64,000 nt of DNA. It comes from Burkholderia pseudomultivorans (GTDB lineage: Bacteria; Pseudomonadota; Gammaproteobacteria; Burkholderiales; Burkholderiaceae). Positions 1 to 8,889 of this stretch are shown here, one piece after another. The notes under the pieces were generated by a model that was given only the letters and a program-made list of their open reading frames with translations, searched no databases and was not told where the DNA came from. Position 1 is the first letter of the stretch, and each line of letters starts with the position of its first letter. The translations under genes and the position numbers were made by a program. The stretch covers positions 496,001 through 560,000 of the forward strand of contig NZ_CP013378.1 of NCBI RefSeq assembly GCF_001718415.1, given 5' to 3'.

Positions 1-366
1 ATCGTCGTCGGGCTCGGCGTCGCGGCCGCGTGCGTACTGCTCGCGTCGCAGGTGAGTTCGCTCGGTGTGGCGGTCGCGCTGATCGCAATCGCGAGCCTGT
101 TCGCATTCATGGCGCCGCAGGCCTGCTGGTCGCTGCTGCAGGAGATCGTGCCGCGCGAACGCGTCGGCGCGGCGGGCGGCTTCGTGCACCTGCTCGCGAA
201 TCTCGCGGGCATCCTGTCGCCGAGCCTGACCGGGTGGCTCGTCCAGTACGGCGGCGGCTATGCGAGCGCGTTCGTGCTGGCAGGCGCGTCGGCGCTCGCC
301 GGTGCGGTGATCCTCACGGTCGCGGTGCGTTCGCGCGCGGTCGCCCAGATGCGCGGGGCGGTCTGA
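1..366 (+). CDS. MFS transporter, C-terminal part (start lies outside window)
   Basis: The reading frame is open from base 1 and stops at 366, giving the last 121 residues of a membrane protein. Four hydrophobic segments alternate with short charged loops, and the loop PRERVGAAGGFVHLLAN followed by GILSPSLTGWLV is typical of the C-terminal half of major facilitator superfamily carriers (TM9-12). Substrate cannot be inferred from this part. It converges on the HD-domain gene that follows, with 24 bases between the stop codons. The family call is firm; the true start is not in the window. Confidence 0.85.
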   Translation: MVVGLGVAAACVLLASQVSSLGVAVALIAIASLFAFMAPQACWSLLQEIVPRERVGAAGGFVHLLANLAGILSPSLTGWLVQYGGGYASAFVLAGASALAGAVILTVAVRSRAVAQMRGAV

Positions 367-390
367 CAGGCAGCGGCATCGCGCCGACGT

Positions 391-1068
391 TCATGCGTAA
401 GCGAGAATCAACGCGTCGAGATTGCGCTGTGCGATCGGCGTGAGCGGCGCGAATTCGGTCGACCGGAACAGCGGCGACTGCGCGCGCAGCCGTTCGAGCG
501 CCTGCTTTCGGCCGGCGCGAAACGCCGGCGACGGTGCGTCGGGGTCCTGCGCCCATTCCCGTGCGATCGCGCGGTCGTATTCGCGAAGCCGGTCGGGCGC
601 GGCCGCGAGGATCGCGAGATCGGCGTCGAGAAACAGCCGGCCCGCGCGCAGTCGCTCGGGATCGGCCGCGAACGTGTCGGGCAGGCGATGGGATTTCGTT
701 GCCAGCACCAGCGCATGCGCGATCGACAGATGCGATTCGTGCGCGTGCAGCCACGCTTCGGAACACAGTTCGGCGGTGACGGAGGCGAGCCATTGCGCGC
801 TGCGTGCCTCATTGTCCGCATAGTCGGGCAGTGTCGTCGCATAGACGATGTCGTGCGCCCACACCGCGAGTTCGATCGCCGGCCACAGCGGCTCCGTGCG
901 ATAGGGCGCGAGATGCGCGAACAGCTCGGCCAGGTGTGCGAGCGTATGGTAGAAGCGCTGCGGTTCGCCGTACGCGCGCTCGACGAGCGGCCAGACGGCG
1001 GGCGTGCCGAAGCACGCGTCGCAGGAAGTGCGCAAGGCGCGGGCGAGGTCCGAAGCGGAATCGTGCAT
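391..1068 (-). CDS. HD-domain metal-dependent phosphohydrolase-like protein
   Basis: This is a 225-residue soluble protein. It carries the pattern YHTLAHL (His41, His45), AVWAHDIVY (His72-Asp73) and DNEARSA (Asp85-Glu87), which is the HD-superfamily metal site seen in COG4339 predicted phosphohydrolases. Members of that group have no well-established substrate. The start at 1068 (MHDSASD) was chosen because the residues upstream of it in the same frame are Arg-rich and lack family character. It lies alone between convergent and divergent neighbours, so context says nothing about role. The HD fold is seen; a phosphohydrolase activity is inferred from family. Confidence 0.8.
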   Translation of the reverse strand: MHDSASDLARALRTSCDACFGTPAVWPLVERAYGEPQRFYHTLAHLAELFAHLAPYRTEPLWPAIELAVWAHDIVYATTLPDYADNEARSAQWLASVTAELCSEAWLHAHESHLSIAHALVLATKSHRLPDTFAADPERLRAGRLFLDADLAILAAAPDRLREYDRAIAREWAQDPDAPSPAFRAGRKQALERLRAQSPLFRSTEFAPLTPIAQRNLDALILAYA

Positions 1069-1277
1069 GGGGCGGCATGTCGCGGACGGGCGAGGGGAGC
1101 AGGATAGCAAACCGTCGCCCGTCGCCGCTTTCCGTTTGCGGATTGCCGATTGCCGCCTTCGCGGCGAACGCGGCCGGCGCATGCGGTTTGCGCGACCGAA
1201 TCCCGCCCGACATCACCGATATTCGCCGCGCGCCGCTCGCCGCGTGCAAAGCGCGGACCGCGCCGCGCGGCATTCGC

Positions 1278-2696
1278 TCAACGACGGAACGGCAGCTCGA
1301 CGTCGTCGGGAATCGGACACACATACGGCCGGCCGCCGCGCCGTTCGAGCAGTTCGGCCTTCGCGCGCGCCAGCGTATCCGGCGACCCGAGCAGGTCGAT
1401 CGCGGTCGCCGCCATCGTCTTTGCCGCGAGCATCATCCCCTTGTGCGCGAGCGCGGTCTTGCCCTGCGCGACCCACTGCCACGAATGCGGCGGCGTGCCG
1501 AACGCGTAGCAGCTCGTATGGCACTGCGCGGTCGGCGTGACCCAGCTCACGTCGCCGACGTCGGTCGAACCGCAGATCGGGCGACCCTTGCCCGGCTCGT
1601 ACGGATCGATGCCGTCGAACAGCGCCTTCGGATCGCGCCATGCCTGGTTCAGCGAGCGCGACGACGTTTCGATGTCCTGCGCGCTGAGCGTCTGGCGCTG
1701 ATAGGCATCGGCGAGCGCGGCGTCTTCCGCATCGAAGCCGGCCGAGCCGAGCGCCCGCAGATGGCCGTACATCACCTGGTTCAGCACGGCGTTTTCCAGC
1801 AGGTTCGAGCACGCCTTGTCGAACACGATCTCGACCTGGCAGTCGGTCATCAGCGCGGCGCCGCGCGCGACGTTCTTCACGCGCTCGAACAGGTCCGCCG
1901 CCTGGTCGTTGCGCGGCGCGCGCACCAGATACAGCACCTCCGCATTCGCCTGCACGACGTTCGGCGACAGGCCGCCGGTATGCGTCACCGCGTAATGCAC
2001 GCGCGCTTCGGGCAGCATGTGTTCGCGCAGGTAGTTGACGCCGACGTTCATCAGCTCGACCGCATCGAGCGCGCTGCGGCCGAGATGCGGCGACGCGGCC
2101 GCATGCGACGCGGTGCCGGTGAAACGGAAATAGGCCTGGATGTTCGCAAGCGAGCCGGCCGGGAAGATGCCGGTGTACACGTGCGGGTGCCACGACAGCG
2201 CCGCGTCGAGATCGTCGAACACGCCGGCGCGCGCCATGAAGGTCTTGCCCGATCCGCCTTCCTCGGCCGGGCAGCCGTAGAAGCGCACGGTGCCGGGCTG
2301 GCCCGTGCGTTCGAGATGCGTCTTTACGGCGGCCGCCGCGAGGTGCGCGGCCGTGCCGAGCAGGTGATGGCCGCAGCCGTGGCCGTTGCCGTTCGCGATT
2401 TCGCTCGACGGGCGGCAGGTAAACGCGCCGGCTTCCTGGCTGAGGCCCGACAGCGCGTCGTATTCGCCGAGGATGCCGATCACGGGGCCGCCGTTGCCGG
2501 CTTCGGCGACGAACGCGGTCGGGATGTCCGCGACGCCGCGCGTGACGCGAAAGCCCGCGGCTTCCAGCATCCGGACATGCAGGTCGGTCGACGCGAATTC
2601 CTCGTAGCGCAGTTCGGCGAGATTCCAGATCTGGTCGGACAGCGCGGTGAACTGCGCGCGCTGGCTGTCGATGAAATCGAGGGCGAGTGAAGTCAT
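1278..2696 (-). CDS. M20-family amidohydrolase (AbgB-like aminobenzoyl-glutamate or N-acyl amino acid hydrolase)
   Basis: A 472-residue cytoplasmic metallopeptidase of the M20D/AbgB type. Metal-site motifs are visible: GILGEYDALSG (around residue 75-85) and NGHGCGHHLLG (residues 104-114). An inserted dimerisation domain follows, with the YFRFTGTASHAAASPHLGRSALDAVEL pattern split around residue 210. Length agrees with AbgB (about 480). The start at 2696 has a strong AGGAG ribosome site seven bases upstream. It lies 28 bases behind a porin and downstream of an MHS-type permease, so the three probably form one operon that imports and hydrolyses an amide-linked compound. The exact substrate is unknown; AbgB cleaves p-aminobenzoyl-glutamate. 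Confidence 0.85.
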   Translation of the reverse strand: MTSLALDFIDSQRAQFTALSDQIWNLAELRYEEFASTDLHVRMLEAAGFRVTRGVADIPTAFVAEAGNGGPVIGILGEYDALSGLSQEAGAFTCRPSSEIANGNGHGCGHHLLGTAAHLAAAAVKTHLERTGQPGTVRFYGCPAEEGGSGKTFMARAGVFDDLDAALSWHPHVYTGIFPAGSLANIQAYFRFTGTASHAAASPHLGRSALDAVELMNVGVNYLREHMLPEARVHYAVTHTGGLSPNVVQANAEVLYLVRAPRNDQAADLFERVKNVARGAALMTDCQVEIVFDKACSNLLENAVLNQVMYGHLRALGSAGFDAEDAALADAYQRQTLSAQDIETSSRSLNQAWRDPKALFDGIDPYEPGKGRPICGSTDVGDVSWVTPTAQCHTSCYAFGTPPHSWQWVAQGKTALAHKGMMLAAKTMAATAIDLLGSPDTLARAKAELLERRGGRPYVCPIPDDVELPFRR

Positions 2697-2724
2697 GAAG
2701 TTCTCCTGAAGGAAGCGGATGCGG

Positions 2725-3786
2725 TCAGAATTTCTGCCGCAGGCCAAGGGCGAAGACGGTACTGCTCATGCCGGGTGCGGTGAGCGGGGCGGAGCCGAAC
2801 GACAGGGCCGACTGCCCGGTATTCCGGAAGCCGCCGACCCGCACGTACACGCCGGTGAGTTTCGAGAACTGGTAGTCGTAGCCGAGCAGCGCGCCGAGCG
2901 CGTGGCTGGCCTGGCCGGCGATCGTGCGATACGCGACGTCGGCCCGCAGCGCGTGGGGGCCGCGCTGCCAGATCGCGCCGGCCGAATAGACCTGCGCGAC
3001 GAGCGTGCCGGGCGCGGTGGGCCGCATCAGCGTGTATGCGAACGACGCGAGCGTCGGGCCGAACGCATACGACGCGCTGGCCATCACCGAGTCGGTGCGC
3101 GGGCCGTCGGGCGCGCCGCCCGGCGTCGACGACGTCGCGGCCCAGATCGCGTTGTACGCGCCGCTCAGCATCAGCGGGCCGCGCGCGAAGTTCGCGACCG
3201 CGCCCGCATTGCTCGCGATCGGGCTCGCGCCGGCCGCGTTGCGAAACGCGTAGAGCACGGTGACGTCGAGCCCGCCGTAGGTCGGCGTCTTGTAGCTGAT
3301 CGCGTTCTCGATGCGTCCGGGCAGCGATGCGGCGCCGCGCCCGAGGTCGCCGCCGACGATCGCGGTGCTCGCGAACGGCGACAACTGCCCGACGAGGTAG
3401 AACGGGTCGGCCGCTTCGGGCACGATCGCCGGATACTGCTTGCCGAGCTTGATCGTCCCCCAGCGCTCGGAGCCGAGCGCGACATTGGCTTCGCGGTTGT
3501 AGAGCGAGGTCGCGCTCTGCGGCCGGCCGGACATCAGGTCGAAGCCGCTCTCGAGACGAAAGCTCGCGCGCAGGCCACCGCCGAGATCCTCGCTGCCGAT
3601 GAAGCCGAAGCGCGACGTCGATGCGCCGCCGCTCATCAGGGCGGCGCTCGTCTGGCTGCCGATGCGCGCGTATTGCAGGAAGCTGTCGAGCGCGCCGTAG
3701 ATCTGCAGATTCGCGCGGGTCGGCGCGGCCCACAGGCAGGTTGCCGCGCAGCATGCGGCCGTCAGGGTTGAATTGCGCAAGTTCAT
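2725..3786 (-). CDS. Gram-negative outer-membrane porin (OmpC-like, porin_4 type)
   Basis: A 353-residue protein with a signal peptide of about 25 residues (Leu/Ala/Cys core, cleavage near TRA-NLQ). The mature part begins LQIYGALDSFLQY, typical of betaproteobacterial trimeric porins. Other porin hallmarks are the segment SRFGFIGSEDLGGGLRA near residue 60, alternating beta-strand sequence, and a terminal Phe (ALGLRQKF) used for outer-membrane assembly. It sits between an MHS permease and an amidohydrolase on the same strand and probably supplies outer-membrane passage for the same substrate. Class is confident; specificity is not. Confidence 0.9.
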   Translation of the reverse strand: MNLRNSTLTAACCAATCLWAAPTRANLQIYGALDSFLQYARIGSQTSAALMSGGASTSRFGFIGSEDLGGGLRASFRLESGFDLMSGRPQSATSLYNREANVALGSERWGTIKLGKQYPAIVPEAADPFYLVGQLSPFASTAIVGGDLGRGAASLPGRIENAISYKTPTYGGLDVTVLYAFRNAAGASPIASNAGAVANFARGPLMLSGAYNAIWAATSSTPGGAPDGPRTDSVMASASYAFGPTLASFAYTLMRPTAPGTLVAQVYSAGAIWQRGPHALRADVAYRTIAGQASHALGALLGYDYQFSKLTGVYVRVGGFRNTGQSALSFGSAPLTAPGMSSTVFALGLRQKF

Positions 3787-3940
3787 GTCGTGGTGTTCGG
3801 GTTCATCGGCGTGCGAAGCGCAGGCGTGCAGCGGCCCGCCCGCGCACGCGTCGGCGTCGCGGAGTCGGTCGACCTGCCGTGGCAGGCCGGTTCGGATTCA
3901 GAGGGCGCGGGGCGGTGTGCCGCGCGTCGGCGGGCGACGT

Positions 3941-5251
3941 CTAGCGGTCGTCGCGGTCGGCCGGACGCTCCTGGAAGCGCCACAGCGCGAGCAGGCTGAT
4001 GGCGCCGCAACCGAGCACGTACCACGCGGGCGACATCGGATCGCCGGTGCGATGCAGCAGCCACGTCACGTTGAATTGCGCGAAGCCGCCGAATACCGTC
4101 ACGCCGACGCTGTAGATCGTCGCGAGCGCGGTGGCGCGCACGCGCGGCGGGAACGCTTCCATGATCAGCAGCAGGAACGCGGAGCTGCCGGCAGTCGCGA
4201 AGGCCATCACGACGATGACGATCGCGACCATCAGCCCGACCGACGGCGCGGCGATCAGCAGCCGAAAGGCGGGATACACGCACGCAAGCGACGCCAGCCA
4301 CGTGACGGCGATCATCGGCTTGCGGCGCGGCAGTCGATCGATGATCCACAGCCCCGACACGAGCGCGGCGACGATCATCGTCAGCCCCGACGCGCAGCCG
4401 GCGAGCAGCGACGTCGCCATCGGCAGGTGCAGCGTGCGCACCGCGTAGGCGGGCATGTAGAACACGAAGATGTACAGCGTCGACGTGCTGCCGACGATCA
4501 GCAGCGTGCCCAGCGCGACGCGGCCGAGGTAGTGCGTGACGAGCTCGCGGACCGCGCTGCCGCGCGCATCGCGCGCCGCCGTGTGGGTTTCGTCGAGATG
4601 ACGGCGGATGTAGAAGCCGACCGGGCCGAGCAGCAGGCCGAGCAGGAACGGCACGCGCCAGCCCCAGCTCGCGAGCGCGTCGGCCGGCAGCACGGCCGAC
4701 AGCAGCGCGCCGCTGAGCGCGCCGAGCAGCGCCGCGATGCCCTGGCTGATCACCTGCCAGCTCACCATGAAGCCGCGGCCCGACAGCGGGCCCGATTCCA
4801 TCAGCAGCGTGGTCGACGCGCCGATCTCGCCGCCGGCCGACAGCCCTTGCAGCAGCCGGCCGATCACGACCAGCACCGGCGCGACGACGCCGATGCGCGC
4901 ATAGGACGGCGTCAGCGCGATCAGCGCAGTACCCGCGATCATCAGCTGGATCGTCAGCGTGAGCGCCGCGCGCCGGCCCGCGCGATCGGCGTAGTTGCCG
5001 ATCAGGATGCCGCCGAGCGGACGCATCACGAAGCCGACGCCGAACGTCGCCATCGCGAGCAGCAGCGGTCCGACGTCCGAATCGACGGGAAAGAAGGTTT
5101 TGCCGATCAGCGCGGCGAAGTAGCTGAACACGGTGAAGTCGAACATCTCGAGCGCGTTGCCGGCCGAGGTGGCGATGATCGTCCGGGTCTGCGCCGAGCG
5201 GCGGCGCGGGGCGGGCGGCGCGTCGACGAGCGGCGTGGCGGCGTCTTGCAT
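3941..5251 (-). CDS. MFS transporter of the metabolite:H+ symporter (MHS) family
   Basis: A 436-residue inner-membrane protein with 12 predicted helices. The N-terminal segment SAGNALEMFDFTVFSYFAALIGKTFFP matches the first helix of MHS carriers (citrate, shikimate, proline/betaine porters). The conserved loop GGILIGNYADRAGRRAALTL follows TM2. It is probably the first gene of an operon with the porin (154 bases downstream) and the M20 amidohydrolase. It is divergent from a LysR regulator that is the likely controller. The 154-base gap before the porin shows no clear structure. The natural substrate is unknown. Confidence 0.88.
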   Translation of the reverse strand: MQDAATPLVDAPPAPRRRSAQTRTIIATSAGNALEMFDFTVFSYFAALIGKTFFPVDSDVGPLLLAMATFGVGFVMRPLGGILIGNYADRAGRRAALTLTIQLMIAGTALIALTPSYARIGVVAPVLVVIGRLLQGLSAGGEIGASTTLLMESGPLSGRGFMVSWQVISQGIAALLGALSGALLSAVLPADALASWGWRVPFLLGLLLGPVGFYIRRHLDETHTAARDARGSAVRELVTHYLGRVALGTLLIVGSTSTLYIFVFYMPAYAVRTLHLPMATSLLAGCASGLTMIVAALVSGLWIIDRLPRRKPMIAVTWLASLACVYPAFRLLIAAPSVGLMVAIVIVVMAFATAGSSAFLLLIMEAFPPRVRATALATIYSVGVTVFGGFAQFNVTWLLHRTGDPMSPAWYVLGCGAISLLALWRFQERPADRDDR

Positions 5252-5360
5252 CGGGAATGTCTCCGTCGGGAATGGGTATCGGTATCGTGAGCGTCGTCAG
5301 GTTTCCTGCGAGCTGGCTGGATGTTAAGACCGGGCAAAACATCGCGATACGCGCAAATTT

Positions 5361-5372
5361 TTATCCTGATAA
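5361..5372. promoter_or_regulatory. Palindrome between divergent MFS operon and lysR (candidate operator)
   Basis: TTATC-CT-GATAA is a perfect 12-base inverted repeat inside an AT-rich patch of otherwise GC-rich DNA. A second half-site, TTATCC, begins 19 bases later at 5380. It lies 50 bases before the lysR start and about 110 bases before the divergent MFS start, where LysR proteins usually bind. Function is inferred from position. Confidence 0.45.
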
Positions 5373-5422
5373 CATCCGTTTATCCCCTCGATGTCCTCCC
5401 GCCCGCTCCCGTCATTCGTCGC

Positions 5423-6373
5423 ATGAAACTTCACCAGCTCCGCGCGCTCGTGGCCGTCGCGCGCTCGGGCAGCATCCACGAGGCCGCCCGCACGCTGCAC
5501 CTGACGCAGCCCGCCGTTACGCGCTCGCTGCGCGATCTCGAGGACGAACTCGGCCTGATGCTGGTCGTGCGCAGCTCGTCGGGCGTCACGCTGACCGATG
5601 CGGGGCGCGCAATGCTGCAGCGCGCCGAACTGGTGGTCAACGAGGTCGCGCGCACCGAGCAGGAGATGGCGCAGTTGCGCGACAACCGGCAGGGCCGGCT
5701 CGCGATCGGCATGACGCCGCTCGCGGGCATCACGGTTTTGCCGGCCGCGTACAACCGCTTTCGCCGCGCGATGCCCGACGTGCAGCTCGAATTCGTCGAA
5801 GGCAGTCCGTCGCAGCTCGTCGAGCAGCTGAAGAACGGCGCGCTGGATTTTGCGCTGGGCGCCGGCACCGATGCGCAGGATTTCACGTCGGTGCGCTGCG
5901 TGCATCTCGAGACGTTTCCGATGTGGTTCGCGGTGAGCCGCAAAGGGAAGCTGGCCGGCGCGACATCGCTTGCCGATCTTCAGGAAGCCGAATGGCTGCA
6001 TACGGGGCCGTCGACGGAATTCCGGGCGTTCCTCGCCGAGCTGTTCGAACGCGCGGGGCTGCCGCCGCCGCGCCGCGTCACGCGCTGCGCGTCACAGACG
6101 CTGTTCTATGCGCTGGCGGTCAATAGCGACGTGGTGACCGCGTGGACGCAGCTCGCGCTGCGCGGCGACGCGTCCGATACGCTGAAGACGCTCGACCTCG
6201 TCGAGCAGCCGGTTGCGCGGAACCTGTATCTGCTGTTTCGCGAAAGCGCGGTATTGACGTCGTCGGCCGAGTATTTCGTGCGCTGTATCGACGATGCGCT
6301 GCAGGCCGAGCGGGCGCAGGCGGGAAAGGGTGGCGGTGCGGCAAAGGCGTCGCGGCGCGCGCGGGGCGGTTGA
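5423..6373 (+). CDS. LysR-type transcriptional regulator
   Basis: A 316-residue protein. The N-terminal winged helix-turn-helix is clear: MKLHQLRALVAVARSGSIHE then AARTLHLTQPAVTRSLRDLE (residues 1-40), followed by the linker helix. A periplasmic-binding-like effector domain starts near residue 92 (GRLAIGMTPLAGITVLP). The start at 5423 gives the family-typical N terminus; the frame is open further upstream but without family similarity. It is divergent from the MFS/porin/amidohydrolase operon, which it probably controls together with its own gene. The Lys/Ala/Arg-rich tail after residue 300 is unusual but probably disordered. Confidence 0.9.
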   Translation: MKLHQLRALVAVARSGSIHEAARTLHLTQPAVTRSLRDLEDELGLMLVVRSSSGVTLTDAGRAMLQRAELVVNEVARTEQEMAQLRDNRQGRLAIGMTPLAGITVLPAAYNRFRRAMPDVQLEFVEGSPSQLVEQLKNGALDFALGAGTDAQDFTSVRCVHLETFPMWFAVSRKGKLAGATSLADLQEAEWLHTGPSTEFRAFLAELFERAGLPPPRRVTRCASQTLFYALAVNSDVVTAWTQLALRGDASDTLKTLDLVEQPVARNLYLLFRESAVLTSSAEYFVRCIDDALQAERAQAGKGGGAAKASRRARGG

Positions 6374-6464
6374 CGCGGCGAACGGGTGGGGAGGGGCGAC
6401 GTCATTCCGTTCGATGCTTTCCACCTACCTCATGCAGTGTCGGCGCTCAGCCCGGACGTTCGCC

Positions 6465-7130
6465 CTACACCACCGAGCGTGGCAGTCCCGCCAGCGATTT
6501 CAGGATGACCGCGGTGACGCCCCAGATGTCGTATGGCTGATCCGCCCAGTACCACGAACCGGTGCGCTCTCCTTCGACATACTGTCGCGGCAGATCCGGA
6601 TTCAGCAGCGTGGCGAACGGGAATTCGAAGATCTCGTCGACTTCGGCAGGCGCCGCCTGCCAGCGGGCCGTCTCGGGCACGACGCCGATCACCGGGAAAA
6701 TCGCGTGATTCCGCTTTCTCGTCTTGTGTATCGGCAGGCACCCGACCAGCCGGACCGCGTCCGGTTCGAGATGGATTTCCTCGAACGCCTCGCGCAGCGC
6801 CGTCGCGCCGATCGTGCGGTCCGACTCGGCTGGCCGGCCGCCGGGGAAGCTGACATGCGACGAGTATTCACGCAGCCCGGACGAACGCCGGGTCAGCAGT
6901 ATCGTCGGCTCGCGACGCGGCACGATCGCCACCAGGACAGCCGAGAATTTCCATGGCTCGGGGTCGTCCGCGAGGTAGGTCGCCGCGACCGACCAGTCCG
7001 TCGAAGCGGGAATCCGCAGGTCCGTTACGCCGCGTTCGATCGTTTCGAGAGCGGCGCGATAGCGCTCGCCATCCGGGCGCGGCATTGACCGTTCGTGCTT
7101 CGCATCGAGGACGCCTTTGTCGGTTTCCAT
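6465..7130 (-). CDS. Nudix hydrolase, CoA pyrophosphatase (NudL)-like
   Basis: A protein of 221 residues from the ATG at 7130; an ATG at 7085 would give 206 residues. The Nudix box runs from FPGG through GRPAESD to TALREAFEEIHL. It is preceded by LLTRRSSGLREYSSHVS, which resembles the UPF0035 signature that marks enzymes cleaving coenzyme A to phosphopantetheine and 3',5'-ADP, though the usual Gly before FPGG is Ser-His-Val-Ser here. GGAAC lies six bases before the 7130 start, weakly favouring it. It is a single gene, convergent with the LysR gene. Nudix membership is certain; CoA specificity is inferred. Confidence 0.82.
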   Translation of the reverse strand: METDKGVLDAKHERSMPRPDGERYRAALETIERGVTDLRIPASTDWSVAATYLADDPEPWKFSAVLVAIVPRREPTILLTRRSSGLREYSSHVSFPGGRPAESDRTIGATALREAFEEIHLEPDAVRLVGCLPIHKTRKRNHAIFPVIGVVPETARWQAAPAEVDEIFEFPFATLLNPDLPRQYVEGERTGSWYWADQPYDIWGVTAVILKSLAGLPRSVV

Positions 7131-7367
7131 GTCTGTTCCGCGGATCGGAATCCATGCGCGCCGCGTGACGCGCTCGGGTGGTTCGGGGACGGCAGCGTTG
7201 CGGTGAAGCCGTTCGAGTATAGGTGCGTTTGCGCCCGAACGGGAGTCCGACTTTCGCGCCGCACGAAAACGCCCGTGCCGAATGGCCCGCATACCGGGCG
7301 CGCATCGTTTGCCCCGCGCCGGGAGATGCCGGCCTGCGTCGAAGATCGAGAACGCGCCGGCAGCGCG

Positions 7368-8774
7368 TCAACCGGAGCGCGCGCGATCGTGCCCGGCCGC
7401 CTCGTCGATCGCCGTCAGCAGATCGTCCACGCGCACCATCAACTCGCGAACCTGCCGCAGCGTCGCGTATTGATGCAGCACGGCGCGCCATTGCGGCATC
7501 GTGACCAGCGCATCCCAGATCACGCCGAGCGCGTGCGCGTCGACATCGGCGCCGCGTGCGAGCGCACTCGCATAATCGAGGCTCGCCTGCGCCGACAGCA
7601 ACTGCATCCGGCTCGCGGCGCTCAACATGCGCGGCGTCACTTCAGCGCCGGTGTCGCAGCAGTAGATCACTTCGCGCTGCAATGCCGCTTCGTCGGTCGT
7701 CAACGCAGCAAGCGACGCGCCGTGCACGCGGACCGCGCCTTCGCGCGTCCCGAACGCATAGAGCGTCGCACGGTCGGCCTGTGCGAGCAGGTTCAGGCCG
7801 CGCAGCAGTCGCGGCAAGTCGGTCGTCGCGGCATCCGCGGACGCCTTGGCTTCGACGAGAAAGCGCACGTGCCACGCGGCGTCCGGGCCTTCGTCGCGCG
7901 CGCGGTCGAGCAGGACCGCATCCCATTCGGTTTTCGCGCGATCGTGCCGGCCGGGTATCGACGACGGCACGCGCATCGACGTCACCACGCGATAGGTGCG
8001 CTGCGCGTCGTCGGCATCGAGCCGCCGCGCGAGCGCGCCGAGCGCCTGCGCCGCCGATGCTTCGACGGCGGCGCCGCGCCGATGCGACGTGGCGCCCTGC
8101 GCGACGGCGAGCGTGCTGCCGGACTCCGGCCCGTGATGCGCGATCAACGCGCGGTATTCGCGCACCTGCGGATCCGGCGCCAGTGCGTCGATACGCAGCA
8201 GACGCTCGAGCGCCGCGCTGTCCTGCAGCTTGTCGAGGTCGCGCGCGAACGCGGCGTCGGCGGCCATTTCCGAGCGTGTGCGCAGGCGCTGCAGCGCGTC
8301 GCGGAACGCGCTCCACGAACCGGCAAACGCGGCCGCATGCAGCTCGGCGAGCGCATCGCGCTGCCATGCGTGCGCGAGCCGCTCGCGCTTGGCCGGATGC
8401 GCAAGCGCGTTGACGGCCGAGCGCAGCGTGCGCCGGTCCTGCTCGGCATGCGCGGTGAGCGACGCGTATTCGCGTACGCCAGGCGCATCGTGGCGCAGCA
8501 CGGCGGCCTGAAATGCGGGGTCGCCGGAGCGGGGATCGATGGCCTCGCGGATCATCCGCGCGAGCGCGTCGATGAAGCCGCGTCGCAGTGCCGGTGCGAC
8601 CGGTTCGCCGGCGGCCAGCGCCGCGCGGGCCGCCTCGATCGTGGTCGCAATGTCGGCGGCCGGACTGGCCGCGTCGCTCGGCGACGCCGTCTGAACGAGC
8701 GACGCGAGGCGATACCGTCGACGGACGGTGCGCAGTATTCGATCGAGCAGGGCAGGCAACGGAAGCGGCGACAT
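7368..8774 (-). CDS. Uncharacterised protein with a PD-(D/E)xK nuclease-like motif
   Basis: About 468 residues if the ATG at 8774 is used; an in-frame ATG at 8810 would add 12. I do not recognise the family as a whole. The N-terminal two-thirds is Ala/Arg-rich and helical. In the centre a helix with GAAVEASAAQALGAL is followed by KTEWDAVLLDR and then HVRFLVEAKAS (Glu-Ala-Lys encoded at 7845-7853). An acidic residue ahead of a strand with ExK is the active-site layout of PD-(D/E)xK nucleases. No signal peptide or membrane segment is seen. It stands alone, so there is no help from context. Confidence 0.6.
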   Translation of the reverse strand: MSPLPLPALLDRILRTVRRRYRLASLVQTASPSDAASPAADIATTIEAARAALAAGEPVAPALRRGFIDALARMIREAIDPRSGDPAFQAAVLRHDAPGVREYASLTAHAEQDRRTLRSAVNALAHPAKRERLAHAWQRDALAELHAAAFAGSWSAFRDALQRLRTRSEMAADAAFARDLDKLQDSAALERLLRIDALAPDPQVREYRALIAHHGPESGSTLAVAQGATSHRRGAAVEASAAQALGALARRLDADDAQRTYRVVTSMRVPSSIPGRHDRAKTEWDAVLLDRARDEGPDAAWHVRFLVEAKASADAATTDLPRLLRGLNLLAQADRATLYAFGTREGAVRVHGASLAALTTDEAALQREVIYCCDTGAEVTPRMLSAASRMQLLSAQASLDYASALARGADVDAHALGVIWDALVTMPQWRAVLHQYATLRQVRELMVRVDDLLTAIDEAAGHDRARSG

Positions 8775-8889
8775 GACGGATACCGGTTCGGAAAAGTGTG
8801 GGGCGCTCATGCGGTCGAAGTGCGGCCGGCCGCGGCTGGCCGCATGTCGACCGGGCGCGGCGGCACGCGCGAGGGCGTGCCGCCGCGCG

